Source: Streptomyces sp. NBC_00442 (GTDB taxonomy: Bacteria > Actinomycetota > Actinomycetes > Streptomycetales > Streptomycetaceae). From it: a stretch of 64,000 bases of DNA. Of the stretch, positions 62,451-64,000 are shown in pieces. The stretch spans positions 5,146,001 to 5,210,000 of the forward strand of contig NZ_CP107918.1 in NCBI RefSeq assembly GCF_036014195.1. The letters run 5' to 3'. The notes beneath the pieces were generated by a model. It saw only the letters and a list, made by a program, of their open reading frames with translations. It ran no database searches and was not told the DNA's origin. Each line of letters opens with the position of its first letter. The stretch's first letter is position 1. Position numbers and translations under genes: made by a program.

Positions 62451-64000
62451 TCACTGCGGTGGGTTGCCGTGCTTGCGGGACGGCAGGTCTGCGTGCTTCG
62501 TGCGAAGCATCGCCAGGGCGGAGGACAGCACGGCCCGTGTCTCGGCCGGGTCGATCACGTCGTCGACCAGGCCCCGCTCGGCTGCGTAGTACGGGTGCAT
62601 CAGTTCTGATTTGTACGCCGCGATCTTCGACGCGCGCACCGCCTCCGGATCGTCCGAACTCGCTATCTCCCGGCGGAAGATGACGTTCGCCGCACCTTCC
62701 GCGCCCATCACCGCGATCTCGTTGGTGGGCCACGCGTAGGTGAGGTCCGCGCCGATGGACTGGGAGTCCATGACGATGTACGCGCCGCCGTAGGCCTTGC
62801 GCAGGATGAGGGAGATGCGGGGGACGGTCGCGTTGCAGTAGGCGTACAGGAGCTTCGCGCCGTGGCGGATGATCCCACCGTGCTCCTGCGCGACACCCGG
62901 CAGGAAGCCCGGCACGTCGACCAGGGTGAGGAGCGGGATGTTGAAGGCGTCGCAGAGCTGCACGAAGCGGGCCGCCTTCTCACTTGCCTCGATGTCGAGG
63001 ACGCCCGCGAGGAACTGCGGCTGGTTCGCCAGGATCCCCACCACGCGGCCGTCGATCCGGGCGAGGGCGCAGATGATGTTGCGTGCCCAGTGCTCATGGA
63101 CTTCGAGCAGGTCGCCGTGGTCGACGATCTCCTCCACGACCTTGCGCATGTCGTACGGGCGGTTGCCGTCGGCCGGCACCAGGTCGAGGAGCACGTCGTT
63201 GCGGCGGTCGGCGGGGTCGTCACCGGGCGGCAGCGGCGGGGGCATCTCCCGGTTGTTCGACGGGAGCATCGAGATGAGGTAGCGCACCTCCGCGAGGCAC
63301 GTCTCCTCGTCGTCGTGGACGAAGTGGGCCACGCCCGACACCCCGGCGTGCACGTCCGCGCCGCCGAGCCCGTTCTGGGTGATCTCCTCGCCCGTCACCG
63401 CCCGCACCACGTCGGGCCCTGTGATGAACATCTGCGATGTATCGCGGACCATGAAGACGAAGTCGGTCAGGGCGGGGGAGTACGCCGCGCCACCGGCGCA
63501 CGGGCCGAGCATCACGCTGATCTGCGGGATCACACCCGAGGCCCGCGTGTTGCGCTGGAAGATGCCGCCGTAGCCGGCGAGCGCGCTGACGCCCTCCTGG
63601 ATACGGGCGCCCGCGCCGTCGTTCAGCGACACCAGCGGGACACCGGCCGCGATGGCCATGTCCATGATCTTGTGGATCTTCGTGGCATGCGCCTCACCCA
63701 GCGCGCCGCCGAAGATACGGAAATCGTGGGCGTACACGAAGACCGTACGGCCCTCCACCGTGCCCCAGCCGGTGACCACACCATCGGTGTACGGCTTCTT
63801 CGCCTCCAGCCCGAACCCCACCGCACGGTGCCGGCGCAGCTGCTCGATCTCCTGGAAGGAGCCCGGGTCCAGGAGCAGGTCGATGCGCTCGCGGGCGGTC
63901 AGCTTGCCCTTGGCGCGCTGGGCCTCGGTCGCCTTCTCGCTCGGCCCGAGCCTCGCCTGCTCGCGCAGTACGTGCAGTTCGGCGACGCGCACGGCCGCGG
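62451..64000 (-). CDS. Acyl-CoA carboxylase beta (carboxyltransferase) subunit, 5'-truncated by the window edge
   Basis: At least 513 residues of a biotin-dependent carboxyltransferase. The reading begins RVAELHVLREQARLGPSEKA then AKGKLTARERIDLLLDPGSF, the standard N-terminal region. Further motifs are GGALGEAHATKIHKIMDMA, GPCAGGAAYSPALTDFVFM (oxyanion hole of the N half), FLPGVAQEHGGIIRHGAKLL and RKAYGGAYIVMDSQS (C half). It forms hexamers and makes malonyl- or methylmalonyl-CoA for lipid and polyketide synthesis. The frame is open to the window end, so the start lies beyond base 64000. The epsilon gene follows by nine bases. Confidence 0.93.
   Translation of the reverse strand, partial: AAVRVAELHVLREQARLGPSEKATEAQRAKGKLTARERIDLLLDPGSFQEIEQLRRHRAVGFGLEAKKPYTDGVVTGWGTVEGRTVFVYAHDFRIFGGALGEAHATKIHKIMDMAIAAGVPLVSLNDGAGARIQEGVSALAGYGGIFQRNTRASGVIPQISVMLGPCAGGAAYSPALTDFVFMVRDTSQMFITGPDVVRAVTGEEITQNGLGGADVHAGVSGVAHFVHDDEETCLAEVRYLISMLPSNNREMPPPLPPGDDPADRRNDVLLDLVPADGNRPYDMRKVVEEIVDHGDLLEVHEHWARNIICALARIDGRVVGILANQPQFLAGVLDIEASEKAARFVQLCDAFNIPLLTLVDVPGFLPGVAQEHGGIIRHGAKLLYAYCNATVPRISLILRKAYGGAYIVMDSQSIGADLTYAWPTNEIAVMGAEGAANVIFRREIASSDDPEAVRASKIAAYKSELMHPYYAAERGLVDDVIDPAETRAVLSSALAMLRTKHADLPSRKHGNPPQ

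Overview
The window is a stretch of conserved chromosome from a high-GC actinomycete, almost certainly a Streptomyces. Evidence for this is the extreme G/C bias at third codon positions, frequent GTG (and two likely CTG) starts, streptomycete-type RNase E with very long Ala/Pro/Arg-rich arms, an acyl-CoA carboxylase epsilon subunit beside the beta subunit, and the gene order rne, galU, rplU-rpmA-obg, proB, proA, nadD, LCP-like gene, rsfS, leuS, degV, comEA-comEC, holA.

Layout. 1-3 kb: the end of a CHAD-domain protein and a B12-binding radical SAM protein. 3.3-7.1 kb: a lower-GC island of three genes that look associated with type VII (WXG100) secretion; the large central gene carries a frameshift, and the third gene encodes a membrane-anchored paralogue of its C-terminal part. 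7.5-10 kb: a small membrane protein, a strongly repetitive W/Y-rich protein and a TIGR03936-type radical-SAM-associated protein. 10.3-17.7 kb: RNase E/G, galU and the rplU-rpmA-obg operon. 18-34 kb: a cell-surface glycopolymer region with two GT2 enzymes, galE, a GT4 enzyme, a GT2-TagF fusion, a YfhO / GT2 / GtrA three-component glycosylation set and an exported PIG-L deacetylase. 33.8-37.3 kb: proB and proA, separated by a conserved small gene and a 38-bp minisatellite. 37.5-44.9 kb: two related membrane proteins, an M48 peptidase, two mini-membrane proteins, nadD, an LCP-like protein, rsfS and a histidine phosphatase. 45-47.2 kb: two identical tRNA-Ala(GGC) genes flanking zinc-ribbon genes and a GT87 enzyme. 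47.3-50.1 kb: a two-gene membrane electron-transfer module. 50.3-53.4 kb: leuS behind what looks like a Leu-codon attenuator. 53.5-61.7 kb: a membrane coiled-coil protein, degV, comEA-comEC, a YceI-domain protein and holA. 62.2-64 kb: acyl-CoA carboxylase epsilon and the (truncated) beta subunit.

The most notable signals are: (i) a leader peptide with three consecutive Leu codons, two of them CTT, followed by a T6 terminator upstream of leuS; (ii) the WXG100-type three-gene island with its frameshift; (iii) a comEC frame with no stop at its expected end, beginning in three perfect 57-bp repeats; (iv) a 64-bp perfect palindrome between convergent genes; (v) several minisatellites (38 bp, 57 bp, 185 bp); and (vi) about ten genes whose start codon lies 6-8 nt after a TANNNT hexamer, suggesting leaderless transcripts.
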